In this document: positions 45,723 to 54,410 of the stretch, in pieces
How positions within the stretch are numbered: the stretch's first letter is position 1
How the letters are laid out: each line of letters opens with the position of its first letter
Source of the DNA: CAYRHN01 sp964424115
GTDB lineage: Bacteria > Chloroflexota > Anaerolineae > Anaerolineales > Anaerolineaceae
DNA: 64,000 bases
Direction: 5' to 3'
Assembly (NCBI GenBank): GCA_964424115.1
Contig: CAYRHN010000004.1
Location: 1-64,000, forward strand
Notes under the pieces: generated by a model
What the model was told of the DNA's origin: nothing
Database searches by the model: none
Seen by the model: the letters and a program-made list of their open reading frames with translations, nothing else
Made by a program: the position numbers and the translations under genes

Positions 45723-46649
45723 TTAGAAGCCTTCCGCATACCAGCGCAGGTACTCGCGTACATGCGCCGACCAGTATTCCTCGTTGTGCGTGCCGGGATT
45801 GAGGTGCCATTCGACCGGTATGTTTAATTCCACCAGCCAATCCTTAAATGCAGTGGCTGGAACCAGGTAACGGTCATTATCGCCAATGTCAATATACAGG
45901 CGCGGCATCTTGCCTACCGGGATCTTTTTGTACCATACTGGATAGAGGTCAATATCTGCCCCAAAAGGGGTCAGGCTGTGACCGCCTACTGCGCCGAAGA
46001 ATTGCCAATATTTGAATCCCAGGTGCATTGCCCAGCCAGCTCCGCGCGAAAGTCCCCCTACCGCGCGGCAATCCCGCTCGTGACAGATGGGAAAATGCGC
46101 CTCGGCCCAGGGCAACAGCGTCTCCACGATCACCCGGTCGTAGGGAGAATCTCCCGGATAAATCAATGAGTCAGCCTCGTAGGGCATGATGATTAGAAAG
46201 GGGGGCGCTTTCCCACTGGAGATGAGCAGATCGGCGGCTTCGTTGATCCCCAAACGGTCCCATTGATCGCCCTGGAAGCTTTGCCCGTGCAGCATGTAAA
46301 GCACCGGATAGCGCTCGACCGGGTAAGGGCTAAAACAGGGCGGCAGGTACACCCGCACCTCCAGCGGCTTTTTGAGCAGGTCGCTTGGCACCTGGTATAG
46401 ATCGATCCGCCCGTGTTGCTCATCACAGGTGGAAACGGTTGGGTGTATGCTTTGCACGGAGGTGGGTGTGGCGCTGGGGCTGGGGCTGGGTACTGGAGTC
46501 GGTGTGGAGATATCTGGGGAGCTTTCTGCCCGCCCTTCAGTGGGGCTGGGAGACAGCGGTGTGGCGGTGAGGGAAACCTGGCAGGCGCCCAACGCGAACA
46601 GGGCCAGCAAACCTGCAGCTAGACTTCGGCTTTTTTGCACGCTGCGCAT
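45723..46649 (-). CDS. Putative secreted esterase (alpha/beta hydrolase lipoprotein)
   Basis: A 308-aa lipoprotein (signal ALGACQ) with a Thr/Pro/Ser linker and an esterase D-type alpha/beta hydrolase domain: YPVLYMLHGQ (oxyanion strand), nucleophile elbow GLSRGAG (GxSxG), catalytic Asp probably in DIGDNDR and His in PGTHNEEYW. Substrate unknown; relatives include carbohydrate esterases. Its start overlaps the end of the Fur-family gene by 31 nt, so the two are translationally linked. Confidence 0.88.
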   Translation of the reverse strand: MRSVQKSRSLAAGLLALFALGACQVSLTATPLSPSPTEGRAESSPDISTPTPVPSPSPSATPTSVQSIHPTVSTCDEQHGRIDLYQVPSDLLKKPLEVRVYLPPCFSPYPVERYPVLYMLHGQSFQGDQWDRLGINEAADLLISSGKAPPFLIIMPYEADSLIYPGDSPYDRVIVETLLPWAEAHFPICHERDCRAVGGLSRGAGWAMHLGFKYWQFFGAVGGHSLTPFGADIDLYPVWYKKIPVGKMPRLYIDIGDNDRYLVPATAFKDWLVELNIPVEWHLNPGTHNEEYWSAHVREYLRWYAEGF

Positions 46650-47005
46650 TCTCCAAACAGGATCAGGTGATTGGTATTCACCTTGAAGTGATATTGGTTC
46701 CCTACCTCTTTGAAGAAAGTCCCGACCTCCTCATCATCGATGGTCTGCACCGACCCGCATATCTGGCAGACCAGGTGGTGGTGCATTCGATCGCTCACCT
46801 TTTCATAAACGGCTGCGCCGGTACCCAGGTCGGCGATCGAAACCAATCCCTGCCGGCTCATGCGCTCCAGGGCGCGGTAGATAGTGGAAGGGTTGACTGC
46901 CGGAAAACGAGTGTGCAGGCGCTGGAAAACTTCCTGCGCGCTCATGTGGCAGTTCCTTTCATCGCACAATTCGAGAATGGCCTGTTCAACCGATGAGGAT
47001 TTCAT
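46619..47005 (-). CDS. Fur-family metal-dependent repressor
   Basis: A 128-aa regulator. Winged helix (about 1-78: SAQEVFQRLHTRFPAVNPSTIYRALERM), metal-site residues HHHLVC, and structural zinc cysteines CQIC and CAAC. It could be Fur, Zur, Nur or PerR. Divergence from a cobalt/nickel-type transporter with a shared palindrome suggests it controls that transporter. No RBS: TAAAAT (47013-47018, minus sense) ends 7 nt before the ATG, implying a leaderless transcript. Confidence 0.92.
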   Translation of the reverse strand: MKSSSVEQAILELCDERNCHMSAQEVFQRLHTRFPAVNPSTIYRALERMSRQGLVSIADLGTGAAVYEKVSDRMHHHLVCQICGSVQTIDDEEVGTFFKEVGNQYHFKVNTNHLILFGECAACKKAEV

Positions 47006-47031
47006 AAATTCTATTTTACACCCGATTTGCT

Positions 47032-47049
47032 AATGCAATAATTTGCATT
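47032..47049. promoter_or_regulatory. Candidate Fur-family operator between fur-like gene and cbiM
   Basis: Inverted repeat AATGCAA-TAAT-TTGCATT. It overlaps the -35 position of the cbiM promoter, whose -10 is TATAAT at 47065-47070, and lies just upstream of the divergent regulator promoter. It is well placed to repress both. Confidence 0.62.
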
Positions 47050-47112
47050 TGAAATACTTTGCAGTATAATTTTGGCATCCAGTTATTCACTTCTCTTTTT
47101 ATTGGAGGGAAA

Positions 47113-48078
47113 ATGATCCTCACAAAACCCGTGATGATGCACATCCCCGACGGATTTCTCTCTGTTGCGGTGTCCATCATTCTATGGGTGGCCTCGATCC
47201 TAGCGATCGTGACAGCCCTGGTGCGGGTCAAGCGCGATCTGGGCGAGCGCGAGGTGCCGGTGATGGGGGTGCTTGCGGCAGCTATTTTTGCCGGGCAGAT
47301 GCTCAATTTCACTGTTCTGGGCGGCACCTCCGGCCATCTGCTGGGGGCTGCCCTGGCCACTATCCTGGCTGGGCCTTGGGCGGCAGTATTGATCATGACC
47401 AGTGTTGTGGGGGTGCAGGCGCTGATCTTCCAGGATGGCGGATTGCTGGCCCTGGGCGCCAATCTCTTTAACATGGCGGTGATTGGGGTTGCGGTCTCTT
47501 ACACGGTTTACCGATTGTTTCAGCGTCTGTCGCGCGGACAGAAATGGGGTATTTTTGCCGGTGGGGCATTGGCAGCCTGGCTTTCGATATTTATTGCCTC
47601 CCTGGCTGCCGGGCTGCAACTGGCCCTTTCGGGCACCTCTCCAGCCAATGTTGCCGTCCCTGCTATGGCCGGCATCCATGCGCTGATCGGGATTGGCGAG
47701 TCCCTGATCACCTTGGGTGCGCTCAGCCTGGTCTATGCTGCCCGGCGCGACCTGCTCAAAATAGGTCAGCCTCAACCGGCAGGAGGGAGGGTGGTTTTGG
47801 TGGTGGGATTCCTGCTGGCGGTTGGCCTGGCAGTACTTTCGCCCCTGGCCTCGGCCCATCCTGACGGCCTGGAATGGGTGGCGCAGCAGCAGGGTTTCCT
47901 GCAGGTTGCCCAACCCCCGCTTTTTGAGGTGATCCCTGACTATGTTGTTCCGGGAATTTCTAATGAAACCCTCGCCACCATCCTGGCCGGGGTGATTGGA
48001 GTGGTGATCGTGCTTGCCCTCAGCCTGGGGATGGCTTATCTACGCCGCAACAAAACCAAGCAAGACTCGGGATCATGA
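47113..48078 (+). CDS. cbiM: CbiM-type metal ECF transporter substrate component (CbiM-PDGLE)
   Basis: A 321-aa membrane protein: CbiM signature MMHIPDGFLS, seven or so TM segments and a C-terminal PDGLE-type (CbiN-like) extension (HPDGLEWVAQQ), so M and N functions are fused. It imports Co2+ or Ni2+; which one is not decidable. RBS GGAGGGA before ATG 47113. No cobalamin riboswitch is seen in the 107-bp gap, and regulation is probably by the divergent Fur-family protein. Overlaps cbiQ by 4 nt. Confidence 0.95.
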   Translation: MILTKPVMMHIPDGFLSVAVSIILWVASILAIVTALVRVKRDLGEREVPVMGVLAAAIFAGQMLNFTVLGGTSGHLLGAALATILAGPWAAVLIMTSVVGVQALIFQDGGLLALGANLFNMAVIGVAVSYTVYRLFQRLSRGQKWGIFAGGALAAWLSIFIASLAAGLQLALSGTSPANVAVPAMAGIHALIGIGESLITLGALSLVYAARRDLLKIGQPQPAGGRVVLVVGFLLAVGLAVLSPLASAHPDGLEWVAQQQGFLQVAQPPLFEVIPDYVVPGISNETLATILAGVIGVVIVLALSLGMAYLRRNKTKQDSGS

Positions 48079-48872
48079 CCCACGTTCACTTTCTCGATCC
48101 TTATCGTGAAAAAGACAGCCTGGTGCATGGCCTGGATGCCCGGGTTAAACTGATACTGGCAGTAGCGTTCATCTTCACCTGCGCGTTGATCCCCACCGGC
48201 GCATGGCCGGTTTATTTGCTGCTGCTCACCCTGGTTCTCTCCGGCGCGGTACTCTCAGAACTGGGATTGAAGTTCTTGCTTAAGCGCTCGCTCTTGGCCT
48301 TGCCATTCCTGCTGGCGGCCTTGCCCTTGCCCTTCACTGCCGGCTCGCCGGAGCTATTCCGCGTTGGTACAATGGCTGTCTCGCTGCCGGGATTGGAGCG
48401 TTTTTTTAGTATTGTCCTTAAATCATGGATGTCGGTTCAGGCTGCCATCCTTTTGTCTGCCACTACCCCTTTTCCAGATCTCCTCTTAGCCATGCGCGCC
48501 TTGCACTTACCGCGCACTCTGGTCTCCATCATTGGTCTGATGTGGCGCTATATTTTTGTCATGGTGGATGAGGTCCTGCGGATGCTGCGCGCGCGCAGCG
48601 CCCGTTCCGGCCTGAGCAACAGGGCTGATCTACATAAAGGTGGGTCCTTGATTTGGCGTGCCAGAGTGACCGGCGGCATGGCGGGCAGCCTTTTCCTGCG
48701 CTCGCTCGAACGCAGCGACCGCATCTATGCTGCCATGCTTGCGCGCGGGTATGATGGCGAGGTACGTTCTCTACCTCACCCGGCTATGACCGCTGGCGGG
48801 TGGTGGCTCCTGGGCGGTGGTTTGGCCCTCCTGGCGGTCCTGTTATCCTTTGCGATCTTGTTTTGGAGATAG
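48075..48872 (+). CDS. cbiQ: ECF transporter transmembrane protein CbiQ
   Basis: A 265-aa energy-coupling factor T component with about five TM helices and the coupling helices carrying Ala-Arg-Gly type motifs (LRARSARSG; MLARGYDGE). ATG 48075 overlaps the cbiM stop (ATGA). It couples CbiM to the CbiO ATPase. Confidence 0.94.
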   Translation: MTHVHFLDPYREKDSLVHGLDARVKLILAVAFIFTCALIPTGAWPVYLLLLTLVLSGAVLSELGLKFLLKRSLLALPFLLAALPLPFTAGSPELFRVGTMAVSLPGLERFFSIVLKSWMSVQAAILLSATTPFPDLLLAMRALHLPRTLVSIIGLMWRYIFVMVDEVLRMLRARSARSGLSNRADLHKGGSLIWRARVTGGMAGSLFLRSLERSDRIYAAMLARGYDGEVRSLPHPAMTAGGWWLLGGGLALLAVLLSFAILFWR

Positions 48873-48881
48873 AGGAGCCGC

Positions 48882-49595
48882 ATGCATCACGCTGTCCATA
48901 TTGAACACCTTTCCTTTGCCTACCCGGACGGACACCAGGCGCTTAAGGATATCAATCTTCATGTTCAGCCGGGCGATAAGGTAGCTCTCGTTGGCCCAAA
49001 CGGAGCGGGAAAATCCACCCTGTTGTTGCACCTGGATGGTATCCTGGAAGGGCAAGGCCGCCTGCAGATCGCCGGACTGGAATTGAACAAAACCAATCTG
49101 GGGCGCATCCGTGCGCTGGTCGGGCTGGTCTTCCAGCTGCCAGATGACCAACTCTTTTCCCCCACCGTCTTTGATGATGTGGCTTTTGGGCCGATCTACC
49201 AGGGTCTGCCTGCTGTGGAAGTGAAGGCTCGCGTAACAGACGCGCTGGAGGCTGTCCACATGGGCGAGTATGTTGGGCGCGTGTCCCATCACCTTAGCAC
49301 TGGAGAGAAGAAGCGCATCGCCATCGCCAGCGTGCTTTCCATGCAGCCGGAGGTATTGGTGCTGGATGAGCCAACCGCTGGCTTGGACCCGCGCGCCCGG
49401 CGCGAGCTAATTCATTTGTTGCGCGAACTGCCACAGACCATGCTGGTGGCTACTCATGACCTTGCCATGGCGCGTGAACTGCTCCCGCGTATGGTGGTGA
49501 TGGACGGCGGCCAGATTGTGGCGGATGGCGTGACGACTGAATTGCTGCGCAACGAGGACCTGCTGTTGGCGCACGGCCTGGAAGCCCCAGGTTGA
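48882..49595 (+). CDS. cbiO: ECF transporter ATPase CbiO
   Basis: A 237-aa ABC ATPase. Walker A GPNGAGKST (about 40), Q-loop QLPDDQLF, signature LSTGEKKRIAIA, Walker B VLVLDEPTAGLD and H-loop THD. Third gene of the cbiMQO operon. Confidence 0.96.
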   Translation: MHHAVHIEHLSFAYPDGHQALKDINLHVQPGDKVALVGPNGAGKSTLLLHLDGILEGQGRLQIAGLELNKTNLGRIRALVGLVFQLPDDQLFSPTVFDDVAFGPIYQGLPAVEVKARVTDALEAVHMGEYVGRVSHHLSTGEKKRIAIASVLSMQPEVLVLDEPTAGLDPRARRELIHLLRELPQTMLVATHDLAMARELLPRMVVMDGGQIVADGVTTELLRNEDLLLAHGLEAPG

Positions 49596-49635
49596 GAATT
49601 CCCTCAAACCTGAAAACTATGGTATGATTTTGCGC

Positions 49636-49962
49636 ATGGATGAGAAGATCACTATTATTGAAGGCCCTCCACCGACTTTTGAACAGGTGGATGACGGCTG
49701 GGCGCTGGGACTGAACGAGAGCTCCGAGCTTTTTGGCATGGCGCTCACCCGATTGCGCACCTTCAATGGCCCTGCATTGGTAGAGCGTTGTCACCGTGCC
49801 TGGAGCCACCAGGAGAATATCTACCTGCACTACCGCAACCACCTGGGACTGGAAGAGCGTGCACCTATTTTTGCTGCGCGCAGCGTGCCCACCGACGATG
49901 GACAGGTGTTGCTCCTTTGGATCCGCCGCCTGCCCGACGATGATGAACCGGATATTGAGTAA
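49636..49962 (+). CDS. Hypothetical protein (108 aa)
   Basis: A 108-aa soluble, acidic protein with no family I recognise (MDEKITIIEGPPPTFEQV at the start, ends with DDDEPDIE). A run of aromatic and His residues in the middle (RAWSHQENIYLHYRNHL) is notable. The ATG at 49636 is preferred over that at 49624, because TATGAT (49623-49628) ends 7 nt upstream and there is no RBS, as in other leaderless genes here. It has its own terminator and is not clearly part of cbiMQO. Confidence 0.78.
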   Translation: MDEKITIIEGPPPTFEQVDDGWALGLNESSELFGMALTRLRTFNGPALVERCHRAWSHQENIYLHYRNHLGLEERAPIFAARSVPTDDGQVLLLWIRRLPDDDEPDIE

Positions 49963-49967
49963 ATAAG

Positions 49968-49999
49968 AACACTTCCCAAATTTTGGGAAGTGTTTTTTT
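49968..49999 (+). terminator. Intrinsic terminator after the 108-aa gene
   Basis: AACACTTCCCAAA/TTTGGGAAGTGTT inverted repeat followed by a run of T. It may also act on the convergent Nudix-like gene. Confidence 0.9.
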
Positions 50000-50005
50000 A
50001 TCGGT

Positions 50006-50494
50006 TTACAGGGCTATTTTAGCACTGGAATCGCGAAAGACAATATACTCGGGATTGGCGGGCAATTTTTCCACCGCGCGAGAGAGGAATTTAGGCGTCA
50101 GCGGCAGGCGCTCCAGTAGATCGGCCTGGCGTGGGAACCATTGGAAGCGTAGCGGCGTTCCGTTTTCTTCCTGGCTGACAAAGGATTCTTCGATGTGATA
50201 AATGGCGGACTCGCAAGGAAATTGCACCAGGTGATATAACCCGACTTCGTGCTGGAGGTCGCCCTGGGCCTGGAAATAAGCATTGACCACCCAGATCAGG
50301 CGGCCAACCACCGGCCTGATGCCGGTTTGCAGATGTAGTTCACGCTGCAAGGCGGCGATGGCCTGTTCATTCAGGCGCATTCTCCCGCCGGGGAGCGACC
50401 AATATTCTTCATGTTCCGAACGGCACAGTAGAATGTGATTACGACACACCACAATGCCCCCGGCGCGGTAATGATAATCCGGATGTGTGAACAT
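50006..50494 (-). CDS. Nudix-fold protein with degenerate Nudix box
   Basis: A 162-aa protein. The Nudix segment GGRMRLNEQAIAALQREL fits GX5EX7REU, but the catalytic EExG that should follow is LQTG (HLQTGI), so two metal-binding glutamates are missing. It may be inactive, have altered chemistry, or act in binding or regulation. On its strand TATACT (50501-50506) ends 6 nt before the ATG and there is no RBS: leaderless type. Confidence 0.85.
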   Translation of the reverse strand: MFTHPDYHYRAGGIVVCRNHILLCRSEHEEYWSLPGGRMRLNEQAIAALQRELHLQTGIRPVVGRLIWVVNAYFQAQGDLQHEVGLYHLVQFPCESAIYHIEESFVSQEENGTPLRFQWFPRQADLLERLPLTPKFLSRAVEKLPANPEYIVFRDSSAKIAL

Positions 50495-50568
50495 GCTTGC
50501 AGTATAGCGGGCAGAGCCTCTTTTGTGCTTGGTCGATTGTTGAATTTGATGCTTGTTCAGTTGTCCAG

Positions 50569-51846
50569 TTATCGCAAGGCGCTCAACGCTTCGCCCAGGC
50601 GAGCCACTTCTTCCAGGGTGTTGTAATGCACCGCGCCGACGCGCAGCATCCCGCCGCTTTCCTCCAGCCCTAATCGTTCGGTGATCGCCAGAGCGTAATA
50701 ATTGCCGCTCCAGGCGTTAATATGCTGTTCAGCCAGGTATTCGGCGATCTGGCGCGGAGTATGCCCTGCCAGGGTGAACGAGAAGGTCGGCACGCGTTCG
50801 TCCAGGCGGCGCGGGTCGTCTAATCCGTAGATCTGGACGCCAGGCAGTTTGCTCAGGGTGGAGAGCAACGCCCGGCTGAGCTCCAGTTCATAGGCGCGCA
50901 CCGCCGCCAACCCTTTCTTAAGCAGCAGACGGCGGTCGCTAAATTCAGCGGAATAACTTTCGTCGTACTCTTTGCCAAATCCATCCCCCAACCAGGCCAG
51001 GTAGTCCACAGCACCAAGCACGCCCGCCATCCCTTCATGGTTTTGCGTACCGGTCTCAAATTTTCCCGGCGGCAGGTTGGGCGCAGGACGCACTTTGTAG
51101 GCATACAGTTCTTCCAGCAGCTCGTTGCGCCCGTAGAGAATGCCCGCGTGCGGGCCAAAGAACTTGTATGCGGAAGCAACCAGGAAATCGCACCCCAGAC
51201 GCTGCACGTCGATCGGCCCGTGTGGAGCATATTGCACTGCGTCAATATAGACCAGTGCGCCGGCCTCGTGCGTCATGCGGGTCAGCTTCTCCACCGGGTT
51301 GATCGTCCCAAGTGCGTTGGAAGCGTAACCAAACGCGGCCAGGCGTGGGTGGAACGAGTCCTCCAGCGCACGCTGGAAGTCTTCCAGGTCAAGCGTGCCG
51401 TCTTCAGGGTGAAAATCCACCCATCGCACCTTGCAGCCGCGTTCCTCAGCTGCCAGCACCCAGGGAGTAATATTGGCATCGTGATCCAGCCGGGTGACCA
51501 GGATGGTTTCGCCGGGTCGCCAGGTGCGGCTGATCGAACGGCTCATTTGCAGGGTCAGGCTGGTCATGTTATTGCCGAAGACGATCTCCTCCATACAGGC
51601 GGCGTTGTACAGGTCGGCCATCGCGGTATGGGCTTCCTCCAGCACTTCATCCGAAAGGCGGCTGGTGAGGAAAGCCCCGCCGTGGTTGGCGTTATGTTCC
51701 ACCAGGTAGGAGAACATGCGCTCCATGGCCGGCTGGGCGATCTGCGTCCCGCCGGGGTTATCCAAGAAGAGCGCCGGATCGGGCTGCTGGGCCTGCATGC
51801 GCAGGGCAGGGAATTGGTCGCGAATGGTGGCAACGTCTAGGGACAT
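50569..51846 (-). CDS. SufS-like PLP-dependent aminotransferase class V without catalytic Cys
   Basis: A 425-aa fold-type I PLP enzyme of the cysteine desulfurase-like group. Start 51846 (MSLDVATIR) has AGGAG upstream. The PLP lysine is in VASAYKFFGPHAG, with DHDANITPW and YIDAVQYAPHG binding the cofactor. The mobile-loop Cys of true SufS enzymes is absent; the aligned stretch reads NAWSGNYYALAI. It is therefore unlikely to be a cysteine desulfurase. It lies 20 nt downstream of an FAD oxidoreductase gene and is probably co-expressed with it. Confidence 0.9.
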   Translation of the reverse strand: MSLDVATIRDQFPALRMQAQQPDPALFLDNPGGTQIAQPAMERMFSYLVEHNANHGGAFLTSRLSDEVLEEAHTAMADLYNAACMEEIVFGNNMTSLTLQMSRSISRTWRPGETILVTRLDHDANITPWVLAAEERGCKVRWVDFHPEDGTLDLEDFQRALEDSFHPRLAAFGYASNALGTINPVEKLTRMTHEAGALVYIDAVQYAPHGPIDVQRLGCDFLVASAYKFFGPHAGILYGRNELLEELYAYKVRPAPNLPPGKFETGTQNHEGMAGVLGAVDYLAWLGDGFGKEYDESYSAEFSDRRLLLKKGLAAVRAYELELSRALLSTLSKLPGVQIYGLDDPRRLDERVPTFSFTLAGHTPRQIAEYLAEQHINAWSGNYYALAITERLGLEESGGMLRVGAVHYNTLEEVARLGEALSALR

Positions 51847-51866
51847 GCAAAATCTCCTGGGATATT

Positions 51867-53369
51867 TTAAGGAATGATGGCGATGAACTTCTTTCCATCG
51901 GCTGCGCAAAGGGCCTGGATGGCGTTCTTGCCGGAAGCAGCGGCCAGCGGGACACTGCCGCCCGGCTCCACCCACTGCCCGGCCATGTAAAAGTTCTTCA
52001 GCCCCGGCAAAGTTTTGGGAACGCCCTGGATGAGCATCGGCATGGTGTCCTTGGTCATCAGCCAGCCGCAGGTGGAACCCATCCAGTTGCCGGTGTAACG
52101 CTCGTAGCTCAGGGGTGTGGCTTCGTCCACCACCTCTATTTTAGCGCAAATCCCGGGATGCCAGCCTTCTAGGTGCTCGAGCAGGATGGAAGAAACCTGG
52201 CGTTGTTCTTCGTCATAAATGCGCCGCCCGTAGATGCGCTGCCAATAGGGGTAGTGCGTGCGCGCGATCACCTCGATGACCGATTTGCCCTGGGGAGCCA
52301 GCGAGGGGTCAAAGCAATAGTGCTTGATGCCAATCTCGCTGCGCGGCTCCCCGGCGATCAATACCGGCTGCTCCAGCAGATGGGTGACCCAATGCGGTTC
52401 AGAGGAGAGGTCGGCGTTGACCCCCAACGAAATTTGCATCATGCTGTGGATGGGCAGGTGACCGTCATACATGCGGCGGATGCGCCGGTCGGTGAATTCC
52501 CCGCCCAGCATATCGAAGATCGTGCCGCGCCCGTCGCAAGCTGAGATGATCAGGTCAGCAGGCAGGATCTCATCATTGTACAATCGCAGCGCCGCGGCGC
52601 GCCCGTTCTCTACCAGTATTTTTTCTACCTGGGTGTTGTAGCGAATCTCACCACCCAGGTCAAGGAAGCGTTTCTCGATCGCCTGGGCAAAAGCCAGTGA
52701 GGCGCCGCGGGGGAACCCGGCATTGTCGGTGTGCATGTAGGCCAGCAGCGACATGCCCATCATCATGGGGGCTTCATCCCACGAAAACATCTGCGCCACA
52801 GCGCGGCGCAGGAAGGGATGTTTGAGGCGGGCGGCAAATTCGCCGGCCGACAAGCGCCCCCATTCCAGCATCGGCATCAGGTAGGGCAGCATGGCTTTGC
52901 CCAATTGCGCCCATTCCAGCCCCTTCATCATCGCCTTGGGCACGCGGTACATAGCCGACATATCAAAGCGGGTGAATTTTCGGATGCCATCGCAGAATTT
53001 TGTGATTTGCCTCGAGTCGGCAGGAGATATCTCGCACATGTGGGCTTGCAGGCGGTCGGGATCGGTGAACACGGTCAGGGTATGTTCCCCATCCGTGATG
53101 CGCTGGTATTCTTCATGGTGGATCATGGGCCGGTTCTGCACGGCGCCCAGTTCACGCCACATCTCGTGAAAGGGCTGCCCTTCTCCCGAGCCAAACAGGT
53201 AGTGGATGCAGCCATCGAAGATATAGCCTTTGCGCTCCCAGGCAGTGCACAGACCGCCGGGCAGATTGTGCATTTCAAGGAGGGTGGCGCGATAGCCGTT
53301 CATGCGGGCGTAGCATCCGGCGGCCAGCCCGGCTATCCCCGCGCCGATGATCAGGATGTGTTTTTCCAT
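51867..53369 (-). CDS. FAD-dependent oxidoreductase (phytoene desaturase / retinol saturase-like)
   Basis: A 500-aa CrtI-like flavoprotein. N-terminal dinucleotide fold IIGAGIAGLAAGCYARMNG with LLEMHNLPGG, and a C-terminal FAD segment FYMAGQWVEPGGSVPLAA. Substrate unknown: carotenoid, retinol-like or another polyunsaturated lipid. No carotenoid synthesis genes are nearby. RBS GAGG lies upstream of ATG 53369. Operon with the SufS-like gene. Confidence 0.92.
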   Translation of the reverse strand: MEKHILIIGAGIAGLAAGCYARMNGYRATLLEMHNLPGGLCTAWERKGYIFDGCIHYLFGSGEGQPFHEMWRELGAVQNRPMIHHEEYQRITDGEHTLTVFTDPDRLQAHMCEISPADSRQITKFCDGIRKFTRFDMSAMYRVPKAMMKGLEWAQLGKAMLPYLMPMLEWGRLSAGEFAARLKHPFLRRAVAQMFSWDEAPMMMGMSLLAYMHTDNAGFPRGASLAFAQAIEKRFLDLGGEIRYNTQVEKILVENGRAAALRLYNDEILPADLIISACDGRGTIFDMLGGEFTDRRIRRMYDGHLPIHSMMQISLGVNADLSSEPHWVTHLLEQPVLIAGEPRSEIGIKHYCFDPSLAPQGKSVIEVIARTHYPYWQRIYGRRIYDEEQRQVSSILLEHLEGWHPGICAKIEVVDEATPLSYERYTGNWMGSTCGWLMTKDTMPMLIQGVPKTLPGLKNFYMAGQWVEPGGSVPLAAASGKNAIQALCAADGKKFIAIIP

Positions 53370-53402
53370 GGAAAGCGTACCTCGCGTGTGAGTATGAGAC
53401 TA

Positions 53403-53546
53403 TTATCTCACACGCAGGCGAAAAAGCGCCCCTCCAAAAGAACGATTTTTCGGCTGTTTCCCTGCCAGGTGTTCGATGACGATGCGCAGGCCGATGCTGA
53501 TCAGTACCAGGCCGCCGACGATCTCTATGCGCTTGCCAAAGCGCAT
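53403..53546 (-). pseudogene. C-terminal fragment of an mntP-like manganese efflux gene
   Basis: The minus-strand frame encodes 47 residues beginning MRFGKRIEIVGGLVLISIG and continuing LRIVIEHL. This matches the last TM helix of MntP/YebN (DUF204) proteins, where G-K-R-x-E-x-x-G-G and IGxKxLIEHL are conserved. An in-frame TAG lies 2 codons upstream and nothing of the other five TM helices is present. A decayed remnant, too short to be a pump. Confidence 0.7.
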
Positions 53547-53613
53547 ACCCTAAAACCTCTTCTTCCTTACCCCGTATTTACGTTAATAATGATATACAAT
53601 ATGTTAAAAATAC

Positions 53614-53642
53614 TTGACATTATGATAAATTAATGTTACTAT
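53614..53642 (+). promoter_or_regulatory. Sigma70 promoter of the membrane protein / HTH pair
   Basis: TTGACA (53614-53619), 17-nt spacer, TACTAT (53637-53642) in an AT-rich patch, about 40 nt before the start at 53685. Confidence 0.7.
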
Positions 53643-53684
53643 ATGTTTATCAAACAAGACATTCAAAAAAGGAGTATTTTTATC

Positions 53685-54179
53685 ATGTCATACCAGGAAA
53701 AACGAACGATCACCAGCATTGTTACAGGAGTATTGGTCCTGACCGCATATTGCGTGTACGCGTTAAATTATTATCCGGCGGCGGACGATCTGAAATTTTG
53801 GGCGGGCACGATCCTGATCTTTATTGGCATCGGCGTGGTCGCATCGATCATAATCCAGATTATTTTCCACATCCTGCTGTCGGTCTCGATTGCTGTGAAG
53901 GAGAAGATCCGCGACGAGAATTGCGATGATCAAGTGATCGAAAAATCGATCGGGGCTGAAATGGTCGAGGACGAGATGGATAAGCTGATCGAACTGAAAT
54001 CCATGCGGGTGGGCTTTGCCGTGGCCGGGATCGGGTTTGTGGCCGGGCTGGTGGCGCTGGTGCTGGGCTATTCGGCGGCGGTCATGCTCAACATCCTTTT
54101 CATTTCCTTCTCCCTAGGTTCGCTGCTGGAAGGGTCGACCCAGTTGTATTACTATCGGAACGGGGTAAAAAATGGCTAA
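53685..54179 (+). CDS. Four-TM membrane protein paired with HTH regulator
   Basis: A 164-aa protein with four TM helices (about 10-28, 40-66, 106-127 and 128-148) and a charged central segment ([21 protein letters not shown]). ATG 53685 has AAAGGAG upstream; the frame from 53643 starts within the promoter. The family resembles the small membrane proteins that accompany Cro/CI-type regulators in Firmicutes. Its role is unknown. The stop overlaps the HTH gene by 8 nt. Confidence 0.85.
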   Translation: MSYQEKRTITSIVTGVLVLTAYCVYALNYYPAADDLKFWAGTILIFIGIGVVASIIIQIIFHILLSVSIAVKEKIRDENCDDQVIEKSIGAEMVEDEMDKLIELKSMRVGFAVAGIGFVAGLVALVLGYSAAVMLNILFISFSLGSLLEGSTQLYYYRNGVKNG

Positions 54180-54396
54180 AAAAATCCAGATCACCAACAA
54201 TATTCGAAAACTGCGTTTTTTTGCGAACGAGATGACCCAGCAGGAACTGGCCGAAAAGGCGGGGGTCACCAGGCAGACCATCCTCGCCGTGGAAGCGGGC
54301 AAGTATTCGCCCTCGCTGGAGCTGGCCTTCCGCATTGCGGACGTGTTCGGGGTCAAGATCGGCGAAGTGTTTGATTATGTTGTTACCGAGAAATGA
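54172..54396 (+). CDS. Cro/CI-type HTH transcriptional regulator
   Basis: A 74-aa single-domain regulator: [20 protein letters not shown], then the recognition helix [21 protein letters not shown]. Overlap with the membrane protein gene implies co-translation. It probably autoregulates from the promoter at 53614-53642. Confidence 0.93.
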   Translation: MAKKIQITNNIRKLRFFANEMTQQELAEKAGVTRQTILAVEAGKYSPSLELAFRIADVFGVKIGEVFDYVVTEK

Positions 54397-54410
54397 GTAA
54401 GGAGTAGATG

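Noticed and set aside
47006..47112. Cobalamin riboswitch upstream of cbiM
   Set aside because: The gap is too short and shows no B12-box-like sequence; a Fur-type palindrome explains regulation better.
51037..53633. Plus-strand open frames opposite the SufS-like and FAD oxidoreductase genes
   Set aside because: Shadows of recognised minus-strand genes, with no RBS or family features.
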